From the NCBI RefSeq assembly GCF_004127215.1, contig NZ_QEWJ01000007.1, positions 1 through 64,000 of the forward strand: a stretch of 64,000 nt of DNA, given 5' to 3'. The position numbers were made by a program, and so were the translations under genes. Numbering within the stretch: position 1 is the stretch's first letter; each line of letters opens with the position of its first letter. Origin of the DNA: Streptococcus oralis (GTDB lineage Bacteria; Bacillota; Bacilli; Lactobacillales; Streptococcaceae). The notes under the pieces were generated by a model. It made no database searches. It was not told the origin of the DNA and was given only the letters and a program-made list of their open reading frames with translations. This document shows positions 40,480 through 49,683 of this stretch, piece after piece.

Positions 40480-41685
40480 ATGAAGAAAAAAATCTTAGCG
40501 TCACTTTTGTTAAGTACAATGTTATTTTCTCAAGCAGCGGTGTTAACAACTGTCCGTGCGGAAACAACAGATGAAAAAATTGCTGCTCAAGATAGTAAGA
40601 TTAGTGATTTGACAGCTAAACAAAAAGAAGCTCAAAAAGAAGTAGATGAAATCCAAACGCAAGTTACAGCTATTCAAACACAACAAGCAAGCTTGCAAGC
40701 TGAAAATGAAACACTTCAAGCTGAGTCTAAGAAACTTGAAGGAGAAATTACAGAACTTTCTAAGAACATTGTTGCTCGTAATGACTCATTGGAAAAACAA
40801 GCTCGTAGCGCACAAACAAACGGTGCTGCGACTAGCTACATCAACACAATTGTAAACTCAAAATCAATTACTGAAGCTATTTCACGTGTTGCAGCTATGA
40901 GCGAGATTGTATCTGCTAACAACAAAATGTTGGAACAACAAAAGGCTGATAAAAAATCAATTGCTGAAAAACAAGTTGCGAATAACGAAGCTATCAATAC
41001 CGTAATTGCCAACCAACAGACTCTTGCTGACGATGCTCAAACATTGACAACTAAGCAAGCTGAGTTGAAAGTTGCTGAGTTGAACCTTGCTGCTGAGAAA
41101 GCTACTGCGGAAGGCGAAAAAGCTACTTTGCTAGAACAAAAAGCAGCGGCTGAAGCAGAAGCAAAAGCAGCTGCAGAAGCAGAAGCAGCTTACAAAGCAC
41201 GTCAAACAAGCCAACAACAATCAGTAGTTGCTTCAGGAAATACAAGCTTCTCAGCTCAAGTGCAAGCGACATCAACATCGGATGATGAAGATTCAAGCTA
41301 TACTCCAGCACCTGCTCCAACTCCTGCTAGACAACGTCCAACATATAGCTCAAATGCATCAAGTTACCCAACTGGTGAATGTACTTGGGGAGCTAAAACA
41401 TTGGCACCTTGGGCTGGAGACTACTGGGGTAACGGAGCTCAGTGGGCAACAAGTGCAGCTGCAGCAGGATTCCGTACAGGATCAACTCCACAAGTTGGTG
41501 CGATTGCATGTTGGAATGATGGTGGTTATGGACACGTAGCGGTTGTTACAGCAGTTTCATCATCATCTCGTATCCAAGTGTCAGAATCAAACTACGGTGG
41601 AGATCGTACAATCGGTAACAAACGTGGCTGGTTCAACCCAACTACAACATCTGAAGGTTATGTTACTTACATCTATCCAAACTAA
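40480..41685 (+). CDS. pcsB: Cell-separation peptidoglycan hydrolase PcsB
   Basis: 401-aa secreted protein. A signal peptide (residues 1-27, ending VRA) is followed by a long coiled coil (about 30-235) that docks on FtsEX. An Ala/Pro-rich linker and a C-terminal CHAP domain (about 290-401) follow, with catalytic Cys in TGECTWGAK and His in YGHVAVV. It splits daughter cells. RBS is AAGGAG. Codon choice is strongly biased, as in highly expressed genes. Confidence 0.97.
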   Translation: MKKKILASLLLSTMLFSQAAVLTTVRAETTDEKIAAQDSKISDLTAKQKEAQKEVDEIQTQVTAIQTQQASLQAENETLQAESKKLEGEITELSKNIVARNDSLEKQARSAQTNGAATSYINTIVNSKSITEAISRVAAMSEIVSANNKMLEQQKADKKSIAEKQVANNEAINTVIANQQTLADDAQTLTTKQAELKVAELNLAAEKATAEGEKATLLEQKAAAEAEAKAAAEAEAAYKARQTSQQQSVVASGNTSFSAQVQATSTSDDEDSSYTPAPAPTPARQRPTYSSNASSYPTGECTWGAKTLAPWAGDYWGNGAQWATSAAAAGFRTGSTPQVGAIACWNDGGYGHVAVVTAVSSSSRIQVSESNYGGDRTIGNKRGWFNPTTTSEGYVTYIYPN

Positions 41686-41697
41686 TGAATGAAACGA

Positions 41698-41730
41698 AGA
41701 GGCTCGATTTGAGTCTCTTTTATTATTTTT
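41698..41730 (+). terminator. Terminator of pcsB
   Basis: AGAGGCTC-GATTT-GAGTCTCT (one G-T pair) followed by a T-rich stretch. Confidence 0.75.
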
Positions 41731-41764
41731 AATTGAAAGCAAGGCCGAAATATATCAAAACCAC

Positions 41765-41910
41765 TTGAAAATATCGCAAAAATGTGGTAGAATAAAGCTT
41801 GTCGTGTAAACGATAATACTCATTCTTGATGAATTGTGAAACAGTTGCCTTTGGGTCGTTTTGCGAGTCGAAGTCAAGAAGAGGAAAAAAACAAAAAGGA
41901 GAATTTACTC
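41765..41910 (+). promoter_or_regulatory. rpsB promoter and roughly 110-nt leader
   Basis: TTGAAA (41765-41770) and TGG-TAGAAT (-10 at 41788-41793) with a 17-bp spacer. Transcription should start near 41800 and leave a 110-nt untranslated leader before rpsB. Leaders of this size in rpsB-tsf operons often carry an S2-binding autoregulatory structure. The sequence contains possible short stems, but no known family was confirmed. Confidence 0.6.
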
Positions 41911-42690
41911 ATGGCAGTAATTTCAATGAAACAACTTCTTGAGGCTGGTGTTCACTTTGGTCACCAAACTCGTCGCTGGAACCCTAAGATGGCTAAGTAC
42001 ATCTTCACTGAGCGTAACGGTATCCACGTTATCGACCTTCAACAAACTGTAAAATACGCAGATCAAGCTTATGACTTCATGCGTGATGCAGCTGCAAACG
42101 ATGCAGTTGTATTGTTCGTTGGTACTAAGAAACAAGCTGCTGACGCTGTTAAAGAAGAAGCAGAACGTTCAGGTCAATACTACATCAACCACCGTTGGTT
42201 GGGTGGAACTCTTACTAACTGGGGAACTATCCAAAAACGTATCGCTCGTTTGAAAGAAATCAAACGTATGGAAGAAGAAGGAATCTTCGACGTTCTTCCT
42301 AAGAAAGAAGTTGCGCTTCTTAACAAACAACGTGCACGTCTTGAAAAATTCTTGGGTGGTATCGAAGATATGCCTCGTATCCCAGATGTTATGTACGTAG
42401 TTGACCCACATAAAGAGCAAATCGCTGTTAAAGAAGCTAAAAAATTGGGAATCCCAGTTGTAGCGATGGTTGACACAAACACTGACCCAGACGATATCGA
42501 TGTAATCATCCCAGCTAACGATGACGCTATCCGCGCTGTTAAATTGATCACAGCTAAATTGGCTGACGCTATCATCGAAGGACGTCAAGGTGAAGATGCA
42601 GTAGCAGTTGAAGCAGAATTTGCAGCTTCAGAAGCTCAAGCAGATTCAATCGAAGAAATCGTTGAAGTTGTAGAAGGCGACAACGCTTAA
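41911..42690 (+). CDS. rpsB: 30S ribosomal protein S2
   Basis: 259-aa ribosomal protein beginning [20 protein letters not shown], with the family signature [12 protein letters not shown] and the [12 protein letters not shown] motif. The ATG at 41911 is preceded by AAAGGAG at good distance. A longer in-frame ATG at 41836 would translate the leader and is rejected. The acidic C-terminal tail (about 230-259) is typical of streptococci. It is co-transcribed with tsf. Confidence 0.98.
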   Translation: MAVISMKQLLEAGVHFGHQTRRWNPKMAKYIFTERNGIHVIDLQQTVKYADQAYDFMRDAAANDAVVLFVGTKKQAADAVKEEAERSGQYYINHRWLGGTLTNWGTIQKRIARLKEIKRMEEEGIFDVLPKKEVALLNKQRARLEKFLGGIEDMPRIPDVMYVVDPHKEQIAVKEAKKLGIPVVAMVDTNTDPDDIDVIIPANDDAIRAVKLITAKLADAIIEGRQGEDAVAVEAEFAASEAQADSIEEIVEVVEGDNA

Positions 42691-42705
42691 TTCATATAAA
42701 TAGTA

Positions 42706-42744
42706 ATTACCTAGGAGGGCGGGGCGTAGCCCGGCTCTTCTATT
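42706..42744 (+). other. GC-rich hairpin in the rpsB-tsf gap
   Basis: A GAG-GGCGGG / CCCGGCTC imperfect stem followed by CTTCTATTTTT interrupts the operon. It can act as a partial terminator or an mRNA processing signal that sets the S2 to EF-Ts ratio. It stands out as a GC-rich patch in AT-rich surroundings. Confidence 0.55.
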
Positions 42745-42768
42745 TTTAAAAAATATAGGAGAATCAAA

Positions 42769-43809
42769 ATGGCAGAAATTACAGCTAAACTTGTAAAAGA
42801 GTTGCGTGAAAAATCTGGTGCCGGTGTTATGGACGCTAAGAAAGCATTGGTTGAAGTTGAAGGTGATATCGAAAAAGCGATTGAATTGCTTCGCGAAAAA
42901 GGTATGGCAAAAGCAGCTAAGAAAGCTGACCGTGTTGCTGCAGAAGGTTTGACTGGTGTATTTGTTAACGGTAACGTTGCAGCAGTAGTTGAAGTAAATG
43001 CTGAAACTGACTTTGTTGCGAAAAATGCTCAATTTGTTGACTTGGTAAACGCTACAGCTAAAGTAATCGCTGAAGGAAAACCAGCTAACAACGAAGAAGC
43101 TCTTGCTTTGACAATGCCTTCAGGTGAAACTCTTGAAGCTGCATATGTATCTGCAACAGCTACAATCGGTGAAAAAATCTCATTCCGCCGTTTTGCTTTG
43201 CTTGAAAAAACAGACGCCCAACACTTTGGAGCATACCAACACAATGGTGGCCGTATCGGTGTTATCTCTGTTATTGAAGGTGGAGATGAGGCGCTTGCTA
43301 AACAAATCTCAATGCACATCGCTGCGATGAAACCAACAGTTCTTTCATACAAAGAATTGGACGAACAATTCGTTAAAGATGAGTTGGCACAATTGAACCA
43401 TGTAATTGACCAAGATAACGAAAGTCGCGCTATGGTTGGTAAGCCAGCACTTCCACACTTGAAGTATGGATCAAAAGCTCAATTGACTGACGAAGTAATT
43501 GCTCAAGCTGAAGCTGACATCAAAGCTGAATTGGCTGCAGAAGGCAAACCAGAAAAAATCTGGGATAAAATCATTCCAGGTAAAATGGATCGCTTCATGC
43601 TTGATAACACTAAAGTTGACCAAGCATACACACTTCTTGCACAAGTCTACATCATGGATGACAGCAAGACAGTTGAAGCATACCTTGAATCAGTTAACGC
43701 TTCAGTAGTTGAGTTCGCTCGCTTTGAAGTTGGTGAAGGTATCGAAAAAGCTGCAAATGACTTTGAAGCTGAAGTTGCAGCTACAATGGCAGCAGCTTTG
43801 AATAACTAA
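42769..43809 (+). CDS. tsf: Translation elongation factor Ts
   Basis: 346-aa nucleotide exchange factor for EF-Tu. It starts [27 protein letters not shown] (UBA-like domain), followed by the conserved ETDFVAKN motif at about residues 80-87 and two dimerisation subdomains. The length is the long streptococcal form. RBS is AGGAG. Confidence 0.98.
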   Translation: MAEITAKLVKELREKSGAGVMDAKKALVEVEGDIEKAIELLREKGMAKAAKKADRVAAEGLTGVFVNGNVAAVVEVNAETDFVAKNAQFVDLVNATAKVIAEGKPANNEEALALTMPSGETLEAAYVSATATIGEKISFRRFALLEKTDAQHFGAYQHNGGRIGVISVIEGGDEALAKQISMHIAAMKPTVLSYKELDEQFVKDELAQLNHVIDQDNESRAMVGKPALPHLKYGSKAQLTDEVIAQAEADIKAELAAEGKPEKIWDKIIPGKMDRFMLDNTKVDQAYTLLAQVYIMDDSKTVEAYLESVNASVVEFARFEVGEGIEKAANDFEAEVAATMAAALNN

Positions 43810-43815
43810 TAACAA

Positions 43816-43843
43816 AAAGAGGAAGCAGATTTGCTTCCTCTTT
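43816..43843 (+). terminator. Terminator of tsf
   Basis: AAAGAGGAAGCA-GATT-TGCTTCCTCTTT, a perfect 12-bp stem with a short T-run. Confidence 0.8.
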
Positions 43844-43858
43844 CTTATAGAAAAAATT

Positions 43859-43884
43859 ACAAAGCCCTTGTTAAAGGGCTTTGT
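43859..43884 (-). terminator. Terminator of cysK
   Basis: ACAAAGCCCTT-GTTA-AAGGGCTTTGT, an 11-bp perfect stem just past the cysK stop. On the minus strand it is followed by AATTTTTTC. Confidence 0.75.
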
Positions 43885-43896
43885 GTATTTAGGAGA

Positions 43897-44823
43897 CTAG
43901 ACTTCGAACTCATAGAGCGCTGTAGATAGGTAACGTTCTCCGTTATCTGGTGCAAGCGCAAGGACTTTTTTACCTGCCCCAAGTTTTTTAGCAACTTCGA
44001 TTGCTGCATAGATAGCTGCGGCAGAAGAAATACCTACCAAGAAGCCTTCTTTTCCACCAATTTCGCGACCAAGTGCAAGAGCATTGTCTGATGTCACGCG
44101 AACGATACCATCATAAGCTTCTGTATCAAGTGTTTCTGGGATGAATCCTGCAGAGATACCTTGAATTTTGTGAGGTCCTGGTTTTTCACCTGATAAGATT
44201 GCTGATTCGTCTGCCTCAACTGCAAAAACTTGAATGTCTGAATTAGCCGATTTAAGAGCGTGAGAGACACCAGAAATAGTTCCTCCAGTACCAACACCAG
44301 CAACAAAGGCATCTAAACCATCAGCACCGAAATCAGCTAGAATTTCAGCTCCTGTTGTTCTTTCGTGGACTTCTGGGTTAGCTTGGTTATTAAACTGTAA
44401 TGGTAGGAAACCATCGCGTTCAGTAGCAATTTCTTGCGCTTTAGCAATCGCACCTTTCATACCTTCACTACCGGGAGTGAGGACTAGTTCAGCACCATAA
44501 GCTTGGATGATCTTACGGCGTTCAACACTCATTGTTTCAGGCATAACGATGACAACTTTATAACCTTTAGCAGCACCAACCCATGAAAGACCGATACCAG
44601 TGTTCCCGCTTGTTGCTTCTACAATAGTAGAGCCTGGTTTCAGTTTACCCTCTTGCTCTGCTTTTTCAATCATACTAAGAGCGATGCGGTCTTTAACGGA
44701 TGAACCTGGGTTAAAAGCTTCTAGTTTTACGTAAACGTCTGCTGCACCTTCTGGTACAATGTTATTCAATTTAACAATCGGTGTTTTTCCGATAAGTTCT
44801 GTGATATTGTTATAAATAGCCAT
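43897..44823 (-). CDS. cysK: Cysteine synthase A (O-acetylserine sulfhydrylase)
   Basis: 308-aa PLP enzyme that forms cysteine from O-acetylserine and sulfide. The PLP-binding lysine is in [12 protein letters not shown], the substrate loop is TSGNTGIG and the phosphate loop is [10 protein letters not shown]. Length is normal. It is on the minus strand with yigZ. A TATACT -10 and AGGTG RBS precede it. Confidence 0.95.
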   Translation of the reverse strand: MAIYNNITELIGKTPIVKLNNIVPEGAADVYVKLEAFNPGSSVKDRIALSMIEKAEQEGKLKPGSTIVEATSGNTGIGLSWVGAAKGYKVVIVMPETMSVERRKIIQAYGAELVLTPGSEGMKGAIAKAQEIATERDGFLPLQFNNQANPEVHERTTGAEILADFGADGLDAFVAGVGTGGTISGVSHALKSANSDIQVFAVEADESAILSGEKPGPHKIQGISAGFIPETLDTEAYDGIVRVTSDNALALGREIGGKEGFLVGISSAAAIYAAIEVAKKLGAGKKVLALAPDNGERYLSTALYEFEV

Positions 44824-44887
44824 GTTAGCACCTCTTTATATAAGATGCTTCTAGTATAACGCTATCTTAAACTTTTGTAAAATATAG

Positions 44888-44917
44888 AAATCCTATCGAA
44901 GCGATAGGATTTTTTTA
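44888..44917. terminator. Hairpin between yigZ and cysK
   Basis: AAATCCTATCG-AAG-CGATAGGATTT, with seven T on the plus-strand side. In the minus direction of transcription the T-tract is weaker (TTTCTATATTTT), so termination of yigZ here is plausible but not strong. Confidence 0.55.
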
Positions 44918-44978
44918 TAACAATCAGAAAAATAGTTAGTGTAAATCTAAAAATTGAGGGAAGATATTTAAAAGTGCT

Positions 44979-45614
44979 TTACACAAGGTTTACAGGAACT
45001 TCAACTTCTCGTAAGCCTTGATCTGTTAGGATAACTTTCCCATTAAAAAATTCTATGAGAGCAGCTTTGGTATCCTCTTTATCTTCTTTATCGACAAAGA
45101 TAATTGTGTCAACTTGATCTGTAAAGTTGGTTTCGAGTTCCATAAGATTATGTTCTTTAAGAAAATTCCCATACTCTTGATATTGAGCATAGCTCATTTG
45201 AATTTGAATCCCTGCTTGTTCTTTAATTTCAACAATTCCAATTTCTTTGACAGCTAAGGCAACACTACCTGCATAAGCGCGAATAAGACCTCCTGCTCCC
45301 AGTTTGATACCACCAAAATATCTGGTAACAACTACACAAACATTGGTCAAATTGTGATTTTCTAGAACTCCTAGCATAGGTACACCAGCAGTTCCACTTG
45401 GCTCCCCATCATCACTGGTTCGCTTGATTTCACTGCGCTCACCGATAATAAAAGCAGAGCAGTTGTGGGTAGCCTTATAGTGTTCCTTTTTGATAGCAGT
45501 GATAAAGGCACGAGCTTCTTCTTCACTATAGACACGTTTTGCATGACAAATAAATCGTGATTTTTTGATTTCTTCTTGGACTTGTCCGTCCTCTTTTATC
45601 GTTCTAAATTCCAT
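44979..45614 (-). CDS. YigZ/IMPACT-family protein
   Basis: 211-aa member of the YigZ (UPF0029) family. The N-terminal IMPACT domain contains KSRFICHAKRVYSEEEA and the signature TSDDGEPSGTAGVPML near residue 70. A C-terminal ferredoxin-like domain follows. Members bind nucleic acid or the ribosome; a defined function in streptococci is lacking. It is divergent from comFA with a 55-bp gap that holds the combox. Confidence 0.9.
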   Translation of the reverse strand: MEFRTIKEDGQVQEEIKKSRFICHAKRVYSEEEARAFITAIKKEHYKATHNCSAFIIGERSEIKRTSDDGEPSGTAGVPMLGVLENHNLTNVCVVVTRYFGGIKLGAGGLIRAYAGSVALAVKEIGIVEIKEQAGIQIQMSYAQYQEYGNFLKEHNLMELETNFTDQVDTIIFVDKEDKEDTKAALIEFFNGKVILTDQGLREVEVPVNLV

Positions 45615-45654
45615 ATTTTTATTGTACTAAAAAATAGTCTAAAGTTCTATATTT

Positions 45655-45662
45655 TACGAATA
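45655..45662 (+). promoter_or_regulatory. Combox (ComX-dependent promoter) of comFA
   Basis: TACGAATA is a perfect match to the late-competence combox, 7 bp before the comFA start codon, with T-rich sequence upstream. The untranslated leader would be very short. Confidence 0.9.
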
Positions 45663-45669
45663 AAGAAGT

Positions 45670-46968
45670 ATGAAAATAAATCCAAATTATCTTGGTCGAC
45701 TTTTTACAGAACAAGAATTAAGCCCTGAAAAACGACAACTGGCGGAGAAGCTGCCAAGTATGAGAAAAGAGAAGGGGAAACTCTTCTGTCAACGATGTGA
45801 TAGTATGATTCAAGATGAATGGTCTCTACCTATTAATGCTCATTACTGCCGAGAATGTTTGTTGATGAAGCGAGTTAGGAGTGATCAGGCCTTATATTAT
45901 TTCCCTCAAGAAGATTTTCCTAAACAAGATGTTCTTAAATGGAAGGGACAATTGACTCCATTTCAAGAGAAAGTATCAGAAGGCTTACTTCATGCAGTAG
46001 AGAACCAGCAACCGACTTTAGTTCATGCGGTAACTGGCGCTGGGAAGACAGAGATGATTTATAAAGTTGTTGCGAAAGTTATTAATGATGGTGGCGCAGT
46101 TTGTCTAGCAAGTCCACGGATAGATGTTTGTTTGGAATTGTATAAGCGATTGCAGAATGACTTTGCTTGCGACATAGCACTACTCCATGGCGAATCAGAT
46201 CCCTATTTTCGAACTCCCCTAGTAGTTGCAACGACTCATCAGTTGTTAAAATTTCATCATGCTTTTGACTTACTGATAGTGGACGAAGTAGATGCCTTTC
46301 CTTATGTTGACAATCAAATGCTTTACCATGCTGTAAAGAATAGTGTAAAGGAGAATGGCATGAGAATCTTTTTAACAGCTACATCTACTGATGAGTTAGA
46401 TAAGAAAGTTCGAATAGGAGAGTTAAAAAGGCTAAGCTTGCCGAGACGGTTTCATGGAAATCCATTGATCATTCCAAAGCCAGTTTGGTTATCAGATTTT
46501 AATCGCTGTTTAGAGAAAAGTCAGTTGTCATCTAAGTTAAAGACCTACATTGAGAAACAGAGAAGAACAGGTTATCCATTGCTTATTTTTGCATCAGAGA
46601 TTAAGAAAGGTGAAAAACTAAAAGAAATACTACAGGTGCATTTCCCGAATGAGAATATCGGTTTTGTATCTTCTGTCACAGAAAATCGATTAGAGCAGGT
46701 GCAAGCTTTTCGAGATGGAGAGTTGACGATATTGATCAGTACGACAATTTTAGAGCGTGGGGTTACCTTCCCTTGTGTGGATGTTTTCGTTGTAGAAGCT
46801 AATCATCGTCTCTTTACCAAGTCTAGCTTGATTCAGATTGGTGGGCGAGTTGGGCGTAGTATGGACAGACCAACTGGTGAGTTGCTCTTCTTTCATGATG
46901 GATTAAATACTTCCATCAAAAAGGCAATCAAGGAAATCAAGCAGATGAACATGGAGGCAGGTTTATGA
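45670..46968 (+). CDS. comFA: Competence DNA-uptake ATPase ComFA
   Basis: 432-aa DEAD-like helicase/translocase that helps pull single-stranded DNA through ComEC. A four-cysteine zinc cluster occurs at the N-terminus (CQRCD and CRECL, about residues 40-67). Walker A is VTGAGKTEM, the DEAD-type box LLIVDEVDAFP, motif III FLTATST, and a C-terminal helicase motif QIGGRVGRS. It overlaps comFC by 4 bp, and both depend on the ComX combox. Confidence 0.96.
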   Translation: MKINPNYLGRLFTEQELSPEKRQLAEKLPSMRKEKGKLFCQRCDSMIQDEWSLPINAHYCRECLLMKRVRSDQALYYFPQEDFPKQDVLKWKGQLTPFQEKVSEGLLHAVENQQPTLVHAVTGAGKTEMIYKVVAKVINDGGAVCLASPRIDVCLELYKRLQNDFACDIALLHGESDPYFRTPLVVATTHQLLKFHHAFDLLIVDEVDAFPYVDNQMLYHAVKNSVKENGMRIFLTATSTDELDKKVRIGELKRLSLPRRFHGNPLIIPKPVWLSDFNRCLEKSQLSSKLKTYIEKQRRTGYPLLIFASEIKKGEKLKEILQVHFPNENIGFVSSVTENRLEQVQAFRDGELTILISTTILERGVTFPCVDVFVVEANHRLFTKSSLIQIGGRVGRSMDRPTGELLFFHDGLNTSIKKAIKEIKQMNMEAGL

Positions 46969-47627
46969 ACTGTTTATTATGTGGACAGACTACCAAGTGT
47001 GAGCTGACTTTTAGTAGTCTCTTCCTTTTGAAGGACGACTGCAGTTATCTTTGCTTAGCTTGTGCTTCTAGTTTTGAGAAGATTGGTGAGAAATATTGTC
47101 CAAACTGTATGAAAACAGGGGTGTCAACTCAGTGTCAAGATTGTAAACTTTGGTGTAAAGAAGGAGTGCAGGTTGATCATAAGGCGATTTTTACCTATAA
47201 TCAAGCTATGAAAGACTTTTTCAGTCAATATAAGTTTGATGGCGATTTTTTGCTTAGAAAAGTTTTTGCTTCCGTTCTTGCTGAGGAGCTGAAACAGTAT
47301 AGAGGTTATCAATTTGTTGTAATTCCCCTAAGTCCTGAAAGATTGCTTGAGAGGGGATTTAACCAGGTTGAAGGTTTGGTTGAGGCAGCAGGATTTTCTT
47401 TTCAAGATTTACTAGGGAAAAGAGAAGAGACGGCTAGTTCTTCTAAGAATCGCTCGGAACGATTAGCTACCGAAATTCCATTTTTTATAAAAACTGAAGC
47501 CCCTCTTCCTAAGAAAATTTTGGTTATTGATGACATCTATACAACAGGGGCAACTGTCAATCGTGTGAAGCGTCTTTTGGAAGAAGCAGGAGCTTTGGAT
47601 GTTAAAACTTTTTCCCTTGTAAGATGA
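46965..47627 (+). CDS. comFC: Competence protein ComFC (phosphoribosyltransferase-like)
   Basis: 220-aa partner of ComFA. The N-terminal cysteine pairs (CLLCGQ, CLAC, CPNC and CQDC) bind zinc. The C-terminal PRTase domain carries ILVIDDIYTTGATVNRV, the PRPP-binding loop. It works with ComFA and DprA in delivering incoming DNA. Length is typical. Confidence 0.96.
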   Translation: MNCLLCGQTTKCELTFSSLFLLKDDCSYLCLACASSFEKIGEKYCPNCMKTGVSTQCQDCKLWCKEGVQVDHKAIFTYNQAMKDFFSQYKFDGDFLLRKVFASVLAEELKQYRGYQFVVIPLSPERLLERGFNQVEGLVEAAGFSFQDLLGKREETASSSKNRSERLATEIPFFIKTEAPLPKKILVIDDIYTTGATVNRVKRLLEEAGALDVKTFSLVR

Positions 47628-47650
47628 GGAAAAAATTTGCAAAATGAAAA

Positions 47651-47665
47651 TGAAAGCGCTATAAT
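47651..47665 (+). promoter_or_regulatory. hpf -10 overlapped by a cre-like site
   Basis: TGAAAGCGCTATAA (47651-47664) matches the CcpA cre consensus TGWAANCGNTNWCA with one mismatch. It overlaps the -10 TATAAT (47660-47665) of hpf. CcpA binding here would repress hpf in the presence of rapidly used sugar. Confidence 0.6.
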
Positions 47666-47706
47666 ATAGTTAGAAAAACAAAAATGTTTAGAAAGAAGGT
47701 ACTTAT

Positions 47707-48255
47707 ATGATTAAATATAGTATCCGTGGTGAAAACCTAGAAGTAACAGAAGCAATTCGTGATTATGTAGTTTCTAAACTCGAAAAGATCGAAAAGTATT
47801 TCCAACCAGAGCAAGAGTTGGATGCACGTGTGAATTTGAAAGTTTACCGTGAAAAAACGGCAAAAGTTGAAGTAACAATTCCACTTGGGTCAATTACTCT
47901 TCGTGCAGAAGATATTTCTCAAGATATGTATGGTTCTATCGATCTTGTAACAGATAAAATTGAACGCCAGATTCGAAAAAATAAAACAAAAATCGAACGC
48001 AAGAATAAAAATAAGGTTGCAACAAGCCAACTCTTTACAGATGCTCTAGTTGAAGATGCAAATGTTGTGCAACCAAAAGTGGTTCGTTCAAAACAAATTG
48101 ATTTGAAGCCAATGGATTTAGAAGAAGCGCTTCTTCAAATGGATTTATTGGGACATGATTTCTTTATCTATGTAGATGTAGAAGATCAAACAACAAATGT
48201 TTTGTATCGTCGTGAAGATGGTGAAGTTGGTTTGCTTGAAGTAAAAGAATCATAA
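47707..48255 (+). CDS. hpf: Ribosome hibernation-promoting factor (long form)
   Basis: 182-aa long HPF. The N-terminal domain (residues 1-100, MIKYSIRGENLEVTEAIRDYV) binds the 30S decoding site. The C-terminal domain (about 125-182, RSKQIDLKPMDLEEALLQMDLLGHDFFIY) dimerises to make 100S ribosomes. RBS AGAAAGG and its own promoter with a cre-like element are present. It follows comFC as in pneumococcus but has an independent promoter. Confidence 0.96.
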   Translation: MIKYSIRGENLEVTEAIRDYVVSKLEKIEKYFQPEQELDARVNLKVYREKTAKVEVTIPLGSITLRAEDISQDMYGSIDLVTDKIERQIRKNKTKIERKNKNKVATSQLFTDALVEDANVVQPKVVRSKQIDLKPMDLEEALLQMDLLGHDFFIYVDVEDQTTNVLYRREDGEVGLLEVKES

Positions 48256-48267
48256 AATAGAATTTTC

Positions 48268-48300
48268 AAAGTGGTTTACACCAGTGTAAACCACTTTTAT
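48268..48300 (+). terminator. Terminator of hpf
   Basis: AAAGTGGTTTACAC-CA-GTGTAAACCACTTTT is a perfect long stem with T-tail. Confidence 0.9.
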
Positions 48301-48343
48301 ATTGCGTCATTAGTCATTATATGAGGTATAAATGGAGGTAGTC

Positions 48344-49522
48344 ATGAAAGACGTAGTTATTGTTTCGGCGGTGCGAACACCTTTAGGTTCCTTTGGCGGG
48401 AGTTTGAAGAATGTTTCTGCTGTTGATTTGGGATCTTTGGTCATTAAGAGTGCTTTGGAAAAAGCGAATATTAAACCAGAGCAGGTAGATGAAGTGATTA
48501 TGGGAAATGTCCTAGGTGCAGGTTTAGGCCAAAACGTGGCTCGCCAAATGAGTATTCATGCGGGGGTTCCTGAATTTACACCAGCCTTTACTATCAATAA
48601 GGTTTGTGGTTCAGGTTTAAAGGCAGTTCAGTTAGCTGCTCAAGCGATTCAGTGCGGAGATGCAGATATTGTCGTGGCTGGTGGTGCAGAAAATATGAGT
48701 CAGGCTCCATATGTTTTGCCAAACTTCCGTTGGGGCGGCCGTATGGGAGATTCGAAAGTGGTAGATACCATGATTAAGGACGGTTTGTCTGATGCCTTTA
48801 ACGAATACCATATGGGGATTACAGCTGAAAATGTGGCTGAAGAATATGGTATCAGTCGAGAAGAACAAGATGTTTTTGCTTTAGAGTCACAAAAACGAGC
48901 AGTGGCGGCTATAGAATCTGGACGCTTTAAGGAAGAGATTGTTCCGGTGGTTATTCCTCAACGTAAAGGCGATCCTATCGTCTTTGATACAGATGAATTT
49001 CCTAGAAAAGATGCTAGCTTGGAGAGTTTATCTAAGCTAGATCCTGTTTTCAAAAAAGACGGTTCTGTTACAGCGGGGAATGCCTCAGGTATCAATGACG
49101 GAGCAGCGGCTGTCTTGGTCATGAGTGCTGAAAAAGCTGAAGAATTGGGACTTCCAGTCATTGCTCGTATTCGTTCGTATGCAAGTGCAGGTTTGGATCC
49201 TAAGATGATGGGATGTGGACCGATTTATGCGACTCGCAAAGCTCTTGAAAAAGGCAATTTGACAGTTGATGATCTCGACTTGATTGAGTCAAATGAAGCC
49301 TTTGCTGCTCAGGCTTGTGCGGTTGGGAAAACACTTGGCTTTAACACAGATATTGTCAATGTCAATGGTGGCGCGATTGCTCTTGGTCACCCAATTGGAG
49401 CTTCAGGCTGCCGTATCTTAGTGACTCTGGTACATGAGATGATGAAACGTGATGCTAAAACTGGTTTAGCAACTCTCTGTATCGGGGGAGGGATGGGAAC
49501 AGCCCTCATCGTTGAACGTTAA
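48344..49522 (+). CDS. Acetyl-CoA acetyltransferase (thiolase)
   Basis: 392-aa biosynthetic-type thiolase condensing two acetyl-CoA to acetoacetyl-CoA, the entry step for the mevalonate pathway. The active-site Cys is in [14 protein letters not shown] near residue 88. His and second Cys are in [16 protein letters not shown] and CIGGGMGTA. The ATG at 48344 is chosen since GGAGG lies just before it; an in-frame ATG at 48332 precedes that RBS. By recollection pneumococcal genomes lack a gene here (hpf directly neighbours gdpP), so the insertion is worth noting. Confidence 0.93.
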   Translation: MKDVVIVSAVRTPLGSFGGSLKNVSAVDLGSLVIKSALEKANIKPEQVDEVIMGNVLGAGLGQNVARQMSIHAGVPEFTPAFTINKVCGSGLKAVQLAAQAIQCGDADIVVAGGAENMSQAPYVLPNFRWGGRMGDSKVVDTMIKDGLSDAFNEYHMGITAENVAEEYGISREEQDVFALESQKRAVAAIESGRFKEEIVPVVIPQRKGDPIVFDTDEFPRKDASLESLSKLDPVFKKDGSVTAGNASGINDGAAAVLVMSAEKAEELGLPVIARIRSYASAGLDPKMMGCGPIYATRKALEKGNLTVDDLDLIESNEAFAAQACAVGKTLGFNTDIVNVNGGAIALGHPIGASGCRILVTLVHEMMKRDAKTGLATLCIGGGMGTALIVER

Positions 49523-49551
49523 GTGACAGTAACCAGAGTATATAGATGTGC

Positions 49552-49580
49552 AGGAGGATAATGGGCTTATTCTCCTTTTT
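49552..49580 (+). terminator. Terminator of the thiolase gene
   Basis: AGGAG-g-ATAA-TGGGC-TTAT-t-CTCCT followed by five T. Confidence 0.75.
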
Positions 49581-49658
49581 GCAGTCAAACCATAAAAAAT
49601 CAATAAGGAAAAGGAGGCTTATCATTTTTTAAAGGTCGCTTTTTAAGGGCTTTTGTGA

Positions 49659-49664
49659 TATAAT
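49659..49664 (+). promoter_or_regulatory. -10 of gdpP
   Basis: TATAAT, with transcription expected near 49671. The in-frame ATG at 49666 would lie upstream of the transcript start, so the gdpP start must be the ATG at 49684, which has AAGAGG 6 bp before it. Confidence 0.7.
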
Positions 49665-49683
49665 AATGCGCAAGAGGTTTAGA

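Noticed and set aside
41836-41910. N-terminal extension of rpsB
   Set aside because: It would translate the leader and give 25 non-family residues. The ATG at 41911 has an RBS and matches the S2 start.
42169-42588. Open frames on the strand opposite rpsB (139 and 131 codons)
   Set aside because: Both lie inside the highly biased rpsB coding sequence. They have no RBS and are rich in Phe, Ser and Asp, as expected from reverse reading of common codons.
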